Source: Polymorphum gilvum SL003B-26A1 (GTDB taxonomy: Bacteria; Pseudomonadota; Alphaproteobacteria; Rhizobiales; Stappiaceae). Taken from it: a stretch of DNA of 64,000 bases. The DNA lies in assembly GCF_000192745.1 (NCBI RefSeq), contig NC_015259.1:3239001-3303000 (forward strand). The letters run 5' to 3'. Below, piece after piece: positions 10,527 to 19,695 of this stretch (within the stretch, counting starts at the first letter, position 1; every line of letters starts with the position of its first letter). The translations under genes were made by a program, and so were the position numbers. Under the pieces are notes generated by a model. That model saw only the letters and a program-made list of their open reading frames with translations. It was not told the DNA's origin and made no database searches.

Positions 10527-11282
10527 TCAGGCCTGCCAGCGGACGATCTCCAGCAGCACGCCGTCGAAGCTCGCTCCGGCAGCCGGGGCCGGCACGACGG
10601 CTGGCGAGCCGTAGAAGCTGTCGCCGGCAAGGGCGATGCGGATGTTGCCGGAATGGCTCGGCCAGCGGCTGCCCACCGCGCGGCTGTGGGTGAGAACGCC
10701 GTCGAGAAAAAGCCGGCGGGTTGCCTCGGCCTGCGACCACGCCATGGCGACGCTGGTCGGCCGGCTCGCCGTAGCCGGCCCCTGATCGACCAGGTCGACG
10801 AAATTGGGCGGAGAACCGGCGGGGGCCGCCGACCACATCAACGACCAGATGCGTCCGCCGCTGGTCAGCACCGACAGGCCGGTGCCGGAGCCACCTTCCT
10901 CGTAGACGACCCGCGTGTCGGTCGCACTGCCCGGCACGAAGCGCACCAGATGGGTGAGCGCAGTCGGGGTGCCGATGTTGATGTCCGGCGTATTGGCTAC
11001 GGCAAGGCCGCTGCCGGCCGCGAACATCAGTCCGGCGCCATCGGCACTGCGGACGGGCAAGGGCGCGTCGACCAGGGCGCTGGCATGATGGCCGAGCCCG
11101 CTGCCGTCGCGCCACTGGGCGACCGCGCCACCGGGCGGCGGCGGGACGAGGCCTCCTTCCGCAGCCACGAGGCTCGCCGCGTTGCTGGCGCGCAACCAGA
11201 GCGTCAACGGCCCGGCCGCCGGCGGGAAGGCGCGCCGCGCCGCAAGCTGCTGGCCTGTGGGCTGGACAAGACCGATCCGCAT
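10527..11282 (-). CDS. putative spike/fibre protein with concanavalin-like (LamG-type) fold
   Basis: This 251-aa protein begins with a segment resembling LamG/jelly-roll proteins (LTLWLRASNAASLV, then QWRDGSGLGHHAS) and continues as alternating beta-type sequence to the end. No signal peptide is visible. Its ATG overlaps the stop of the upstream spike-base gene (TGATG), so the two are almost certainly co-translated. By analogy with gene transfer agent head spikes it may be the glycan-binding part sitting on the base protein. The fold is inferred from pattern only, and the function is uncertain. Confidence 0.5.
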   Translation of the reverse strand: MRIGLVQPTGQQLAARRAFPPAAGPLTLWLRASNAASLVAAEGGLVPPPPGGAVAQWRDGSGLGHHASALVDAPLPVRSADGAGLMFAAGSGLAVANTPDINIGTPTALTHLVRFVPGSATDTRVVYEEGGSGTGLSVLTSGGRIWSLMWSAAPAGSPPNFVDLVDQGPATASRPTSVAMAWSQAEATRRLFLDGVLTHSRAVGSRWPSHSGNIRIALAGDSFYGSPAVVPAPAAGASFDGVLLEIVRWQA

Positions 11283-11542
11283 CAGGCCAGCCCGACGATC
11301 TGGGTTGCCGTGGTGCCGGTGGCATGCACGCGTCGCGCCCGGATCGCATATTGCACGCCCGGCACCAGCGCCGGCAGCACGGCGGTGTCGCCCGCCAGCG
11401 TCGTCACCCGGACGTCGCCGGCGGTGCCGACCATGAGGCCACGCGTGGTCACGGCGAGATCGGCATCGTCGTCCGGGCCGATTTGGAACAACCGCGCCGG
11501 CGGGCTGTCGAGGCCGGTCGCTCGGGTATGGGGGTCGGTCAT
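11282..11542 (-). CDS. spike base protein, RCAP_rcc01079-like (GTA/phage head-spike family)
   Basis: An 86-aa protein. The hallmarks are an N-terminal D-x-DLAVTTRGLMVGTAGDV region, a middle VTTLAGDTAVLPALVPG, and a C-terminal RARRVHATGTTAT. This matches the small spike-base family named after Rhodobacter capsulatus rcc01079, which anchors head spikes that help the GTA recognise capsule. The start follows AAGGGA with about 9 nt spacing. No other phage or GTA structural genes are in the window, so this is an orphan two-gene module. Confidence 0.7.
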   Translation of the reverse strand: MTDPHTRATGLDSPPARLFQIGPDDDADLAVTTRGLMVGTAGDVRVTTLAGDTAVLPALVPGVQYAIRARRVHATGTTATQIVGLA

Positions 11543-11629
11543 GGCCTGAGTTCCCTTACTGTCGGATTTCAGTGAGGGACAAGTCTAGGGGGCTACGGCG
11601 AAGGCGGGGATAACCGCACCGGACGGCGG

Positions 11630-12436
11630 CTAGAGATCCCCGGCGGCGCGCGCGACGATGCCCTCGCGGGTCGTCTGCAGAAAGCGCACGCCATCGGCGT
11701 CGAGCACGGCGCAGGTCAGCCGGTTGGTCATGTAGGCGCCGGTGTCGATATTGATCCGGTTGGGCTTCAGATCGATGGTGTCCTGAGGGGTATGGCCGTG
11801 CACCACGACGGCGCCGAAATCGCCCGGATAGTCGAGGAATTCCTGACGGATCCACAACAGGTCGGTCTCGACCTGCGCATCGAGCGTCACCCCCGGCTTC
11901 ACCCCGGCATGGACGAAGGCATAGCCCCCGATGCGATGCAGGGCCGGCAGGGCGCGCAGAAAGCGCAGGTGAGACACCGGCAGGGCCGCGCGCAGGGCCG
12001 CGCGCAACCGCTCGGGATCGGCCTGATCGGCCCGTGCTGGCAGATCGATGCCGTAGGATATCAGCGTCTCGCCGCCGCCGAACTGGCGCCACTGGGCAAA
12101 GAGCCCCGGGTCAGCGAGGAAGCTCAGCAGCGCGTGCTCGTGGTTGCCCATCAGGCAGATGCGCTCGCGCCCGCCCGCCGCCGGCCGGCTCAGCCAGTCG
12201 ACCACGCGGGCGCTGTCCGGGCCCCGATCGACATAGTCGCCGAGATAGACCTCGACGACCCGGGCAACAGGACGCGCAGCAAGGTCGGCCTCGATCGCGC
12301 CAGCGAGGCGCCACAGCAGGTCGAACCGACCGTGGATGTCGCCGACGGCATAGACGCGCGTGCCCTCCGGCAGCAGCGGGCCGGACGTTCTGGCCTGCAG
12401 GTCGTCGAGCAATCGTCGGAACCGGCGAAGGATCAT
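11630..12436 (-). CDS. calcineurin-like metallophosphoesterase (PPP/bacterial serine-threonine phosphatase type)
   Basis: A 268-aa soluble enzyme with the full PPP metal-site series: GDIHGR, GDYVDRG, GNHE, VHAG and HGHTP. That pattern fits bacterial phosphoprotein phosphatases and symmetrical Ap4A hydrolase relatives, and the substrate is not predictable. Homologues often sit beside exopolysaccharide genes. Here it is divergent from the Wza-like gene and near a tyrosine kinase, so a regulatory phosphatase role is possible but inferred. Confidence 0.85.
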   Translation of the reverse strand: MILRRFRRLLDDLQARTSGPLLPEGTRVYAVGDIHGRFDLLWRLAGAIEADLAARPVARVVEVYLGDYVDRGPDSARVVDWLSRPAAGGRERICLMGNHEHALLSFLADPGLFAQWRQFGGGETLISYGIDLPARADQADPERLRAALRAALPVSHLRFLRALPALHRIGGYAFVHAGVKPGVTLDAQVETDLLWIRQEFLDYPGDFGAVVVHGHTPQDTIDLKPNRINIDTGAYMTNRLTCAVLDADGVRFLQTTREGIVARAAGDL

Positions 12437-12935
12437 GCAGCCTCTCTGTTGCCTGAGGTCTCTCGCGTCCGGCCTCCCGCGTCAATCCTCTGACGCACGG
12501 CCTGACCGGAACGAGTGATGAAGGCCTCCTGTCGGATATGGCATCGCCGCCCGACAAAGTGGAGTCGCCCGTGCACGAGGCCGATCCGGTTGCCGCCGCC
12601 CGGCAGGATTGCGGGTCCGACAAGGGCGCGGGAGACCGAATCGCGCGTTCCCTGGCGTCCGCCAGGCGCCGGAGTACGGTTCGCATCGTCCGTCGCGCCC
12701 CGCGGGCCGGACCCGCACGCCTCGTCTTCGTGCCCTTATTTTGGGCAAACCGGCATCGGGGCGCAGCATTCACGTGCAGGGTGTTGCCCATATGCTACGG
12801 TCAGCAGGGATTCTTGGTAAATGCCGGGTTTCCGCCGTTTTCCAAGCGAGCCGAACGTGGTACCTGCTTGTTAAAGTTGTCATTGCGGGCAGCGACCATC
12901 GCCCGCGAAATCGATTTGCGATCGGGGCTGCGATC
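12437..12935. other. 499-bp gene-free region between phosphatase and polysaccharide export operon
   Basis: This divergent intergenic region should hold the promoters of both flanking units. The part nearest the export gene is less GC-rich. I see no clear sigma-70 promoter, terminator or small gene in it. An upstream in-frame extension of the export ORF exists but lacks a signal peptide and is not used. Confidence 0.4.
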
Positions 12936-14177
12936 ATGGATATTCCGTTTTTCCGTATTTTGCTGATGTGCTCGACGGCGATGGTCGCCGGCTGCGAGAC
13001 CCTGCCGCGCTCCGGACCGGACCACGGAGCGATACAGGCGCAGGCGACCGACAGTATCGTCGAGAAGACCGGCGATGCCCAGCGCAGCGCCATGGCCTAC
13101 GCCTTTCTCGATCTGACCCCGCACGTGCTCAGCTATGTCAAGGATCCCGGCATCGGCTCGCTCAACCGCAGCTTCGGCGGCGGACGGGGCGGCGCTCCGG
13201 AGATCCTGGTCGGCGTCGGCGACGTCATCCAGGTGACTATCTTCGAAAGCGCCGCCGGCGGCCTGTTCATCCCGGCCGATGCCGGCAGCCGCCCCGGCAA
13301 TTTCGTCAACCTGCCTCAGCAGACGGTCGACAAGCGCGGCTACATCTCCGTGCCCTATGCCGGCCAGATCCTTGCCGCCGGCCGCTCGCTGCCGCAGATC
13401 CAGACCGAGATCGAGGCGAAGCTCGCCAATCGCGCGATCGAACCGCAGGCCGTGGTCGCCTTCATCGAGCGCAACGCCACGTCGGCCGCCGTGGTCGGCG
13501 AGGTCAACGCGCCGAACAAGCTCGACATCAACGAAAGCGGCGACCGCATCCTCGACCTGATCTCCCGCGCCGGCGGCCTCAAGTACCCGGGCTACGAATC
13601 CTTCATCACCCTGCAGCGCGGCGGCCGCAGCGCGAAGGTCTATTTCAACGCCATCATCGCCAACCCGCAGGAAAACATCTACGTGGCGCCGGGCGACACG
13701 CTCTATGTCGATCGCGAGCAGCGCTCCTTCCAGGCGTTCGGCGCGTCGGGCCTGAGCGGCGAGTTCAAGTTCGACCAGGAAGAACTGACCCTCGCACAGG
13801 GTGTCGGCAAGGCCGGCGGCCTGCTCGACAGCCGCGCCGACCCGGGCCAGGTCTTCGTCTATCGCCTGGAGTCGCGCACGGCGCTGGAGGAGATGGGCAT
13901 CGACTCGACCCGTTTCGACCCCTCCGCCAAGCAGATCCCGACCATCTACCGGACCAACTTCCGCGATCCGTCGGGGTATTTCCTGGCCCAGAAGTTCAAG
14001 CTGCGCAGCGAGGACATCGTCTACATCTCCAACGCCGACTCGGTCGAGCTGGTCAAGTTCCTGACCGTGCTGAACTCGGTGACCTCGACGGTGTCCGGCG
14101 TGTCCGGCGATGCGCGCTTCACGCGCAACCATGCGGTGTCTCTGTCCAAGGGCTTCAACGTCACGCTCGACGAGTAA
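12936..14177 (+). CDS. Wza/KpsD-like polysaccharide export lipoprotein
   Basis: A protein of about 413 aa starting at ATG 12936. The N-terminus is a lipoprotein signal with lipobox VAGC (Cys at about residue 20). A Poly_export (PES) domain follows (GVGDVIQVTIFE ... YISVPYAGQILAAG), then SLBB-type repeats (AAVVGEVNAPNKLDI; LTLAQGVGKAGGLLDSRADP). Such proteins form the outer-membrane channel for capsule or EPS and work with a Wzc-type kinase, which is encoded two genes downstream. It heads the plus-strand export unit. Confidence 0.9.
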   Translation: MDIPFFRILLMCSTAMVAGCETLPRSGPDHGAIQAQATDSIVEKTGDAQRSAMAYAFLDLTPHVLSYVKDPGIGSLNRSFGGGRGGAPEILVGVGDVIQVTIFESAAGGLFIPADAGSRPGNFVNLPQQTVDKRGYISVPYAGQILAAGRSLPQIQTEIEAKLANRAIEPQAVVAFIERNATSAAVVGEVNAPNKLDINESGDRILDLISRAGGLKYPGYESFITLQRGGRSAKVYFNAIIANPQENIYVAPGDTLYVDREQRSFQAFGASGLSGEFKFDQEELTLAQGVGKAGGLLDSRADPGQVFVYRLESRTALEEMGIDSTRFDPSAKQIPTIYRTNFRDPSGYFLAQKFKLRSEDIVYISNADSVELVKFLTVLNSVTSTVSGVSGDARFTRNHAVSLSKGFNVTLDE

Positions 14178-14379
14178 GCGCAGCGGCCGGGCTGCCGCGG
14201 CAGCAGGGCCGCACAGCCGACGCAGGCGGGCGCGTGCGACGGGCATGCGCATGCGCCCGTGGCGGGGTGTGCCTTAACCCTCTTGCTGGGATCAAGCGCG
14301 CCTCTGAACAGCCTGTATTGTGCCGGAGCCCGAAAAGTTGTAATTATTAACGAACGGTTTTCGAATGGAGTTCAGTTCT

Positions 14380-15039
14380 ATGCTTAAGGATATTGCATTC
14401 GGACGTCGGAACCGCTTCCTCGGCGGCGTTGCGGCTCTCGCGGTCGTCACCTCCCTGATGGCTGCCCCTGCCGCTCTTGCCGACTCCTGCTTCGTGCCGC
14501 CGGCCAAGCTTTCGGATGAGGCGATCAGCGCCTTCCTCGGTAATCCGGACGGGCTGCTGTCGGCCAATCCGGTCGGCGGCTACAGCCTGACGACCCAGGT
14601 GCGCAGCCTCGCAGGCTCCGACACGGATGCCATTTCGGCTCTGGTCGCGCTGGCCGGCAAGGCGAACCCGGAACAGGTCGCGGCGATCGCGGCCGGCCTC
14701 GCCCAGGCGGCGACGGCCTGCGTGGCGACGCGCCCCGACATCGCCGAGATGATCCAGCTCGCAGTGGCCGAGAGCGGCCTCAACGCTTTGGTCGTCGCCT
14801 TCGCCGCCTCCACGGGCAACACACAGACCGCCGCGGTCGGTGCCGTCGGCGGCACCGGTGGTGCGGGCGGTGGCGGTGCCGGCGGTATCGGCGGCGGCGG
14901 TGCGGGCGGTGGCGCCGGCGGCGGTGGCGGCAGCGGCGGCGATTCCACGGCGACGAACAGCGGCTTCTCGCTTGCTACCAACGGCGGCGGAGGCGGCGGT
15001 GGTTCGACCGTCGAACGGCGACCCGTTAGCCCCCGGTGA
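14380..15039 (+). CDS. secreted protein with Gly-rich C-terminal low-complexity tail, function unknown
   Basis: A protein of about 219 aa. ATG 14380 is preferred over 14365 because GGAG lies 9 nt upstream. The signal peptide ends APAALA|DS. The mature part is an Ala-rich helical domain of about 110 residues with two Cys (SCF near its start, ATACVATRPDIAEM later). The tail from about residue 152 consists almost wholly of Gly with Ala, Ile and Ser. I do not recognise the family. Its place between the Wza- and Wzc-like genes suggests a surface or matrix role. A terminator follows, so it may be made in excess of the kinase. Confidence 0.75.
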   Translation: MLKDIAFGRRNRFLGGVAALAVVTSLMAAPAALADSCFVPPAKLSDEAISAFLGNPDGLLSANPVGGYSLTTQVRSLAGSDTDAISALVALAGKANPEQVAAIAAGLAQAATACVATRPDIAEMIQLAVAESGLNALVVAFAASTGNTQTAAVGAVGGTGGAGGGGAGGIGGGGAGGGAGGGGGSGGDSTATNSGFSLATNGGGGGGGSTVERRPVSPR

Positions 15040-15089
15040 CCGCGCAGCGGCCGTCGGTGACAGAGCAGTGATCTGATGAGACACTCATC

Positions 15090-15116
15090 GAGCGGCCCGT
15101 GCCGCTCTTTGTTTTT
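15090..15116 (+). terminator. intrinsic terminator after the Gly-rich secreted protein gene
   Basis: A 7-bp GC-rich stem (GAGCGGC/GCCGCTC) with a CCGT loop is followed directly by TTTGTTTTT. It lies 51 nt after the stop codon and 15 nt before the Wzc-like start, so it would reduce read-through into the kinase gene. Confidence 0.85.
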
Positions 15117-15130
15117 GAGGCTCCGAATTC

Positions 15131-17431
15131 ATGCTTAACAGACCGGTAGGATCGCCGAGCTTTCCGCCGTCCCGTTCGTACGAGGCGCAATCCGAGCCGC
15201 TGGACGAGTTGACGATCGATCTCGACCGCCTGTTGGGCGCGGCCAAACGCCAGGTCAGGGTGATCCTTGCCGCCTGCGGCATCGGCCTGCTGCTCGGCGT
15301 GGGCTATCTGCTGACCAGCCAGCCGCTCTATACCGCGACAACGCAGCTCCTGATCGACGACCAGCAGGTCCGTTTCGGCGAAACGGAATCCGGCCTGAAC
15401 GTGCGTTTCGACGCGGCCAAGATCGACAGCCAGGTCGAGCTGATCAAGTCGGAGCGGATCGCCCTGTCGGTGATCGACAAGCTCGGCCTCATGGACGACC
15501 CGGCCTTCATGGAGTCGGGCGCCTCGATCCTCGGCAAGGGCGTCGGCGCCATCAAGGCGCTGTTCGACTTCAACCGCTGGCTCGGGATCGAGACCGAACT
15601 GAGCGAGGACGAGAAGCTCGCGCGCCAGCGCCAGGCACTTGCCATCATCGAGGACAACCTGCAGGTCTCCCGCTCCGGTCTCACCTATGTCCTGAGCATC
15701 AGCTATACCGCACCGGTACCGCGCGACGCGGCGCGCATCGCCAATGCCTTCGGCGAGGCCTACCTGCTCGACCAGCTCGAGGCGAAATACGACGCCACGC
15801 GCCGGGCCAGTACCTGGCTGCAATCGCGCATCCAGGAACTGAAGGAACAGTCGCTGACGACCGACCTGGCCGTGCAGCGCTTCCGGGCCGAGAACAACCT
15901 GATCATGGCGGACGGCACCCTACTCGGCGACCAGCAGCTTGCCGACATGAACAGCCAGCTGATCCTGGCGCGCGCGGCGACCGCCCAAGCCGAGGCGAAA
16001 TACAGCCGCATCGCCGACATCATCACCCGCGGCCAGATGGACGCCGCGGTGACCGAGGCGCTCAACAACCCGGTCATCGCCGACCTCCGCTCGAAGTATC
16101 TGGAGGCCTCCAAGCGTTATGCCGAGATCAGCCAGAACCTGGGCGCTAGTCACATCCAGGCGGTCAAGTTCCGCAACGACATGACCGAATACCAGAAGGT
16201 CATCTTCGACGAACTCGGCCGCATCGCCGAAAGCTACCAGAGCGAGCTCGCGATCGCCAGGTCGCGCGAGAAATCGATCCAGGACAGCCTCGCCACGATG
16301 GTCGGGGAAAGCGCGGGGACCAACGAGACCCTGGTCGCCCTGCGCGAGCTGGAGCGGGAGGCCGAGACCTACCGCAACCTCTACCAGACCTTCATGCAGC
16401 GCTACCAGGAGACGGTGCAGCAACAGTCCTTCCCGGTCACCGAGGCGCGGATCATCACCGAGGCGATGCCGCCCGAGAAGCCGAGCCATCCCAGGAAGGC
16501 CCTGGTGCTCGCCCTGTCGCTGGTGCTCGGCGGCATGGCCGGGGTCGGCGCCGGCGCCCTGCGCGAGTTCCGCGACCGCGGCTTCCGCACCGGCGAGCAG
16601 GTGCGCGAACGGCTCGGCCTCGAATTTCTCGGCCTGCTGCCGATCCTGCCGCATCGCATCCTCAAGCCGTCCGGCAACCTGACCGCCGGCGGCAACACGA
16701 CCCGCTTCATCCAGCCGACCGATGCGGTGATGCGCCAGACCCTGGACGCCCCTTTGTCGGGCTTCTCGGAGACCCTGCGCGCCGCCAAGATCGCCGCCGA
16801 CCTGATGGTCGGCGACAAGAAGGTGAAGATCCTCGGCACCGTGTCGATCTTCCCCGGCGAGGGCAAGTCGACCGTGTCGAAGAACTTCGCTTCGCTGCTC
16901 GCCAATCTCGGCGCCAGGACGTTGCTGATCGACTGCGACCTGCGCAATCCCGGCCTAACGCGCTCGGTGGCGGCCAAGGCGGAAAGCGGGCTGATGGAGG
17001 TGCTGCTCGACGAACAGTCGCTCAAGGGCGCGCTTCTGGTCGAACCGGACTCGAAGCTGTTCGTGCTGCCGGCCGTCGTCAAGCAGCGGATCTCGCACAC
17101 GAGCGAGCTGCTGGCGTCGCCGGCGATGCGCAAGCTGCTGAAGGACGCCAGCGAGAGCTTCGACTACATCATCGTCGACCTGCCGCCGCTCGCTCCCGTC
17201 GTCGACGTGCGGGCGATCACCGATCAGATCGATGCCTTCCTGCTGGTCGTCGAATGGGGCAAGACCGCCCGCCAGACCGTCCGCGCGACGCTGGCGCACG
17301 ACGAGCGCCTGCGGGAAAAATGCCTCGGCGTGGTGCTGAACAAGGTCGATACGCAGGCGCAGAAGATGTACGAGAAGTACAACTCGGAAGGCTATCAGTA
17401 CTCTGCCTATTCCAGGTATTACTCCGAGTAG
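15131..17431 (+). CDS. Wzc-like polysaccharide co-polymerase / BY-type tyrosine kinase
   Basis: A 766-aa fusion of a Wzz chain-length domain and a bacterial tyrosine kinase. Membrane segments are near residues 43-62 and 456-478, and coiled coil lies between them. The cytoplasmic kinase has Walker A FPGEGKST (574-581), Walker A' LLIDCDLRNP (about 598-607) and Walker B IIVDLPPL (about 680-687). The C-terminus is a Tyr cluster (YEKYNSEGYQYSAYSRYYSE), the usual autophosphorylation tail. It sets chain length and gates export with the Wza-like channel. GAGG lies about 10 nt before the ATG. Confidence 0.93.
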   Translation: MLNRPVGSPSFPPSRSYEAQSEPLDELTIDLDRLLGAAKRQVRVILAACGIGLLLGVGYLLTSQPLYTATTQLLIDDQQVRFGETESGLNVRFDAAKIDSQVELIKSERIALSVIDKLGLMDDPAFMESGASILGKGVGAIKALFDFNRWLGIETELSEDEKLARQRQALAIIEDNLQVSRSGLTYVLSISYTAPVPRDAARIANAFGEAYLLDQLEAKYDATRRASTWLQSRIQELKEQSLTTDLAVQRFRAENNLIMADGTLLGDQQLADMNSQLILARAATAQAEAKYSRIADIITRGQMDAAVTEALNNPVIADLRSKYLEASKRYAEISQNLGASHIQAVKFRNDMTEYQKVIFDELGRIAESYQSELAIARSREKSIQDSLATMVGESAGTNETLVALRELEREAETYRNLYQTFMQRYQETVQQQSFPVTEARIITEAMPPEKPSHPRKALVLALSLVLGGMAGVGAGALREFRDRGFRTGEQVRERLGLEFLGLLPILPHRILKPSGNLTAGGNTTRFIQPTDAVMRQTLDAPLSGFSETLRAAKIAADLMVGDKKVKILGTVSIFPGEGKSTVSKNFASLLANLGARTLLIDCDLRNPGLTRSVAAKAESGLMEVLLDEQSLKGALLVEPDSKLFVLPAVVKQRISHTSELLASPAMRKLLKDASESFDYIIVDLPPLAPVVDVRAITDQIDAFLLVVEWGKTARQTVRATLAHDERLREKCLGVVLNKVDTQAQKMYEKYNSEGYQYSAYSRYYSE

Positions 17432-17444
17432 CCGCGGGAGCTGG

Positions 17445-18212
17445 TTGTTGCGTCGCTTCGTGTTCGCGTTATCCGGGCTGGCATTCTCCGTCGCGGGGGC
17501 ATGGCTGTTCGGGATGGACGTCGCCGCGCGTCAGGTGCTGTTCACGGGCGAGCGCCTGGCCAGCGGCCTCACACTGCTGAGCGAGGAAGCGGAGCGGGTC
17601 GCGGCCTATCGGAGCAATGCCGACCTGCCGTGCCGGCGCGACGTCCAGGAAGCCGCGCTGACCGTATCTCTGGCGCTGCTTGACCACAGGCGCAAGGACG
17701 CCGCCGCAGGAGGCAAACTCGATGCCGCCTACGCGCAGGTTCAGCAGGGCGTCGCCCGGACGCTGAGCTGTTTCCCGCTGTCGGGCAACGCCTGGATGCG
17801 GTCGGCCATGGCCTCCATGTTGATGGAAGGACCGGTCGACCGGGTGTTTTCCCAGGCTGAAATGTCCCAGTTGACGATGCCACGGGAAGCCTGGATCCTG
17901 TCCGTGCGCATCCCCTTCCTGGTCGCCCTTGCCCAGACCGCGCGTCCGGAGGCCCGCGACCTGCTCGGCCGCGACCTCGACACGCTGTTGCGCTACGCGC
18001 CGCTCGGCCAGGTGCAGAGCGTCTACGAGACCCTCGGGGTCCATGGCCGGAAGCTCATGCGCGAGCGTCTCGAGGCGGACAACCGGGAGATCATCGCGGC
18101 CCTCGACCGCCATCGCCTCGTTCGCCTCGACCAGATGCTGGAGATCGCCTTGATGAGCGACCGCTGCGCGCGCTATTTCAGGCGCCTGGGGGCCTGCGTG
18201 GGAGAGCGGTGA
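17445..18212 (+). CDS. hypothetical membrane-anchored protein of the polysaccharide locus
   Basis: A protein of about 255 aa starting at TTG 17445 or the adjacent TTG 17448, 4-7 nt after GGGAG. One N-terminal membrane segment (FVFALSGLAFSVAGAWLF) is followed by a helical, mostly soluble region with several Cys. I do not recognise a domain. It sits 13 nt after the Wzc-like gene, and its stop overlaps the start of the O-antigen ligase gene (TGATG), so it belongs to the same operon. Confidence 0.75.
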   Translation: MLRRFVFALSGLAFSVAGAWLFGMDVAARQVLFTGERLASGLTLLSEEAERVAAYRSNADLPCRRDVQEAALTVSLALLDHRRKDAAAGGKLDAAYAQVQQGVARTLSCFPLSGNAWMRSAMASMLMEGPVDRVFSQAEMSQLTMPREAWILSVRIPFLVALAQTARPEARDLLGRDLDTLLRYAPLGQVQSVYETLGVHGRKLMRERLEADNREIIAALDRHRLVRLDQMLEIALMSDRCARYFRRLGACVGER

Positions 18213-19603
18213 TGGCGTCGCCCCTGGTCCTGCGGTTGCGATCGGGCATCCTGACCGGCCTGCGCTGGTCGCTGCTCGCCGTGATCCTCGCCCTCCTCCT
18301 CGTCAAGGGCGGCACGCCCTGGCCGGCCGTCGAGGCGGCCGCGATCCCGCTCGGGCTGATCTTCGCCCTCAGCCTGCTGGAGGCGCCGCGCAACGCGGAC
18401 ATCGGCCGGTTCATGGCCCTGGCGTTCGGCTTCGCGACCCTGCTCGCCCTCTATGTCGGCTTCCAGGCCCTGCCCCTGCCCGGCGGCCTGCTTGCCAATC
18501 CGATCTGGTCGGCGCCCGGGGAGCGGCTCGGACTGGATATCGCCGGCTCGGTCTCGGTGGTGCCGGGGCAATCGCCGTGGAGCCTGCTGCGCCTGCTGAT
18601 GCCGTTCGTCGTCTTCCTGACGGCGCTGGCCCTGTTCCAGTACGAAAAGGACACCGTCCTGCTGTGGAAATGCATTGCGGGTCTGGGGACGGCCTTCGCG
18701 CTCTACGGCATCCTGCAGCTCCTGCTGTTTCCGAGCTGGCTGCTGTTCGAAGAGAAACGGTTCTACACCAGCAATCTCAGCGGCACGCTGGTCAACCGCA
18801 ACAGTGCCGCGACTCTCCTGGGTCTGACGTTCCTGGCCACACTTGCCCTGTTCCGCAGGGAGATCCGCCGCGGCAGGCAGTCGTCCGGGCCCGACGTCAA
18901 ACGCTACCAGATCGGGCCGTTCAGGCCGACGCGCGAAGCCCTCGTCTGGGCCGGGGCAGGCGTTCTACAGGTCCTCGCCATCGGCATGACCGCCTCGCGC
19001 GGCGGCTTGCTGTCGACTGCGGCCGCCACTGTCCTCGCCGTGCCCCTGCTCGATTTCCGCCTGTTTCGCGACCGGATCCGCAACCGCTTCGTCATCGCGG
19101 CCGTGGTCGGCCTGCTGGTCCTGCTGGTCGCCGAAGTGTTCGCCGGCCGTACCCTGTTCCGCCTGGAGGCGGGGGAAAGCGAGGGCCGCCTGTGCGCCTT
19201 CCGCTCGACCGTCGAGGCGGCGATGACCAACCTGCCCTTCGGCACCGGGCTCGGCTCGTTCCAGGACGTGTTCCCGAGCTTCCGCGATCCGGCCTGCTTC
19301 ATCACGGGGACCTGGGAGTTGGCCCACAACTCCTATCTCGAAAACCTCCTCGAACTCGGCCTGCCCTACGTCGTCTTCCTCGTCGCCGGGCTCGTGGCTG
19401 TCGTGAGCGCCCTCCGGACGGGTCTTGCCGGGCGGCGCGAGTATCGGCCCTTCGTCGTCGCCGGACTTGCCGGGACGCTCCTGGTCACGGTGCACGCCAC
19501 CGTCGACTTTTCCCTTCAGATCCCCGCCGTCACCGCCCTTTACGCCCTGATGCTGGCCAGTGCGATTGCCGTTGCCCTCGGGCGCGGCAGGGTGCCGCGC
19601 TGA
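18212..19603 (+). CDS. O-antigen ligase/polymerase family membrane protein (Wzy/WaaL type)
   Basis: A 463-aa polytopic membrane protein with about 11-12 hydrophobic segments. A large periplasmic loop carries the family pattern GTGLGSFQDVFPSF followed by AHNSYLENLLELG. Such proteins polymerise or transfer undecaprenyl-linked glycans. The ATG at 18212 overlaps the previous stop. A second, unrelated-looking family member is encoded at 30215, so one may be a polymerase and the other a ligase or a polymerase for another glycan. Confidence 0.85.
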   Translation: MASPLVLRLRSGILTGLRWSLLAVILALLLVKGGTPWPAVEAAAIPLGLIFALSLLEAPRNADIGRFMALAFGFATLLALYVGFQALPLPGGLLANPIWSAPGERLGLDIAGSVSVVPGQSPWSLLRLLMPFVVFLTALALFQYEKDTVLLWKCIAGLGTAFALYGILQLLLFPSWLLFEEKRFYTSNLSGTLVNRNSAATLLGLTFLATLALFRREIRRGRQSSGPDVKRYQIGPFRPTREALVWAGAGVLQVLAIGMTASRGGLLSTAAATVLAVPLLDFRLFRDRIRNRFVIAAVVGLLVLLVAEVFAGRTLFRLEAGESEGRLCAFRSTVEAAMTNLPFGTGLGSFQDVFPSFRDPACFITGTWELAHNSYLENLLELGLPYVVFLVAGLVAVVSALRTGLAGRREYRPFVVAGLAGTLLVTVHATVDFSLQIPAVTALYALMLASAIAVALGRGRVPR

Positions 19604-19695
19604 CTCTTCCGCGGTTGCGCATTGGCGCGAGCGCCGCGTCATGGTAGGGCTTTGAGGACAGCGCCGCTCTCGCCAGCGCGCAATGCACCGCCCCG

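Noticed and set aside
11282-11542. The spike-base gene as evidence for a prophage in this window
   Set aside because: No terminase, portal, capsid, integrase or lysis gene is present around it.
14227-14260. Hairpin-like sequence after the Wza-like gene as a terminator
   Set aside because: The stem is imperfect and no T-run follows; the Gly-rich gene is probably in the same unit.
14850-14940. Short GC-rich repeats that could suggest a CRISPR or minisatellite
   Set aside because: They are Gly codon runs inside the secreted protein gene; spacing is irregular and there are no spacers or cas genes.
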